This document shows positions 13,559 through 14,063 of a stretch of DNA of 14,063 nt, piece after piece. Made by a program: the position numbers and the translations under genes. Each line of letters begins with the position of its first letter. Positions within the stretch are counted from its first letter, which is position 1. The stretch is from positions 1 to 14,063 of the forward strand of contig JBIKKI010000056.1 in the NCBI GenBank assembly GCA_044360435.1, in the 5' to 3' direction. Below the pieces are notes generated by a model. It saw only the letters and a list, made by a program, of their open reading frames with translations, was not told where the DNA came from and made no database searches. The DNA is from REEB481 sp044360435. GTDB taxonomy: Bacteria; Bacteroidota; Bacteroidia; NS11-12g; UBA955.

Positions 13559-14063
13559 TTATTCCAATACATGCACCACGCCTTGCTGCGTATAGCGGCG
13601 GTTGTCCCAGCCCATATACACCACCATCCAGGCAAATACATTATCGGATGGTTCCCCCGAACCCATCACACCCTTCCACTGCAGTTTTTTATCTTTAGAA
13701 TCAAACACCTTTTCGCCCCAGCGGTTGAACACCATCATGTGGTAATCGCGCACGAATACAGGCACGGTTCCCCATACATCATTGATTTCATCACCATTTG
13801 GCGTAAATGCATCGGGAACATAAAGTTCCGGAGGCTGGAACAAGTAAATCTCGTTGCTGTTGCTTTCAGCATTGTAACCACCAGGCGCTTCTCTGGCTTT
13901 TACCCGGTAGAAATAACCACCCCAATCATAATTCAGTTTATTGTCGCGAAAATCAAAACCAGGATGGGGCAACGCAACGATTGGCCGCAGTGAACCGGTA
14001 TCCACACGCCTTTCCAGAACATAGTCGGCAACCCCGCCTTTCCAGTAGTCGTATTCCATCCAG
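13559..14063 (-). CDS. C-terminal part of a type IX-secreted protein (cut by window edge)
   Basis: The reading frame is open to the right edge, so the true start lies outside the window; at least 168 codons are seen. The visible part begins with a beta-rich, fibronectin-type-III-like or Ig-like module containing GYFYRVKAREAPGGYNAES, then SNEIYL. It ends with a type B type IX sorting domain of about 85 residues: VPDAFTPNGDEINDVW, FNRWGEKVFDSKD, WKG, and a final GVVHVLE. This domain directs passage across the outer membrane and attachment or release at the cell surface. The protein is therefore a second surface or secreted protein of the same class as the large one at 7620-11108, although its sorting domain sequence is quite different. 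Its N-terminal domains and signal peptide cannot be seen. Confidence 0.9.
   Translation of the reverse strand, partial: WMEYDYWKGGVADYVLERRVDTGSLRPIVALPHPGFDFRDNKLNYDWGGYFYRVKAREAPGGYNAESNSNEIYLFQPPELYVPDAFTPNGDEINDVWGTVPVFVRDYHMMVFNRWGEKVFDSKDKKLQWKGVMGSGEPSDNVFAWMVVYMGWDNRRYTQQGVVHVLE

Overview
The window looks like chromosomal DNA from a member of the Bacteroidetes (Bacteroidota). Four things point there: two proteins end in the type B C-terminal sorting domain of the type IX secretion system (the 'gliding motility-associated C-terminal domain'); four lipoproteins lie in a row; several promoters resemble the Bacteroidetes consensus TTG-N19-TAnnTTTG; and recognisable Shine-Dalgarno sequences are scarce. 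Base and codon use look even across the window. I see no insertion sequence, tRNA, rRNA, CRISPR array or phage gene.

Layout, left to right. (1) 1-2422: katG, a catalase-peroxidase that carries an export signal peptide. It has a 7-bp inverted repeat upstream and a strong intrinsic terminator downstream. (2) 2471-3346: a two-gene unit for small cytosolic proteins, a VOC/glyoxalase-fold protein and an SRPBCC/AHSA1 protein, with its own TAnnTTTG promoter. (3) 3472-11108: a tightly packed six-gene unit. It encodes lipoprotein (DUF1549/PSCyt2-like), lipoprotein (DUF4214-like modules), DUF1501-like alkaline-phosphatase-superfamily protein, lipoprotein with a c-type haem motif (PSCyt1-like), small 'DGDGD' lipoprotein, and a 1162-residue CUB/Ig-like/PKD protein secreted by type IX. 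Junctions are overlaps or gaps of 1-2 nt, and the last gene starts at TTG. (4) 11153-12712: rqcH, the NFACT ribosome-associated quality control factor. (5) Minus strand, 12713-13543: an exported protein of unknown function whose stop codon abuts that of rqcH. (6) Minus strand, 13559 to the right edge: the C-terminal part of another type IX-secreted protein, cut by the window end.

The most interesting region is the six-gene unit. Its parts resemble pieces that planctomycetes and verrucomicrobia combine as PSCyt1, PSCyt2/DUF1549 and DUF1501, but here they are separate envelope proteins co-transcribed with a large secreted adhesin-like protein. I infer a cell-surface complex. Its substrate and reaction cannot be read from the sequence. 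The intergenic stretches (2358-2516, 3347-3507, 11109-11152) hold only the terminators and promoter elements listed. No gene-free stretch exceeds 300 bases.
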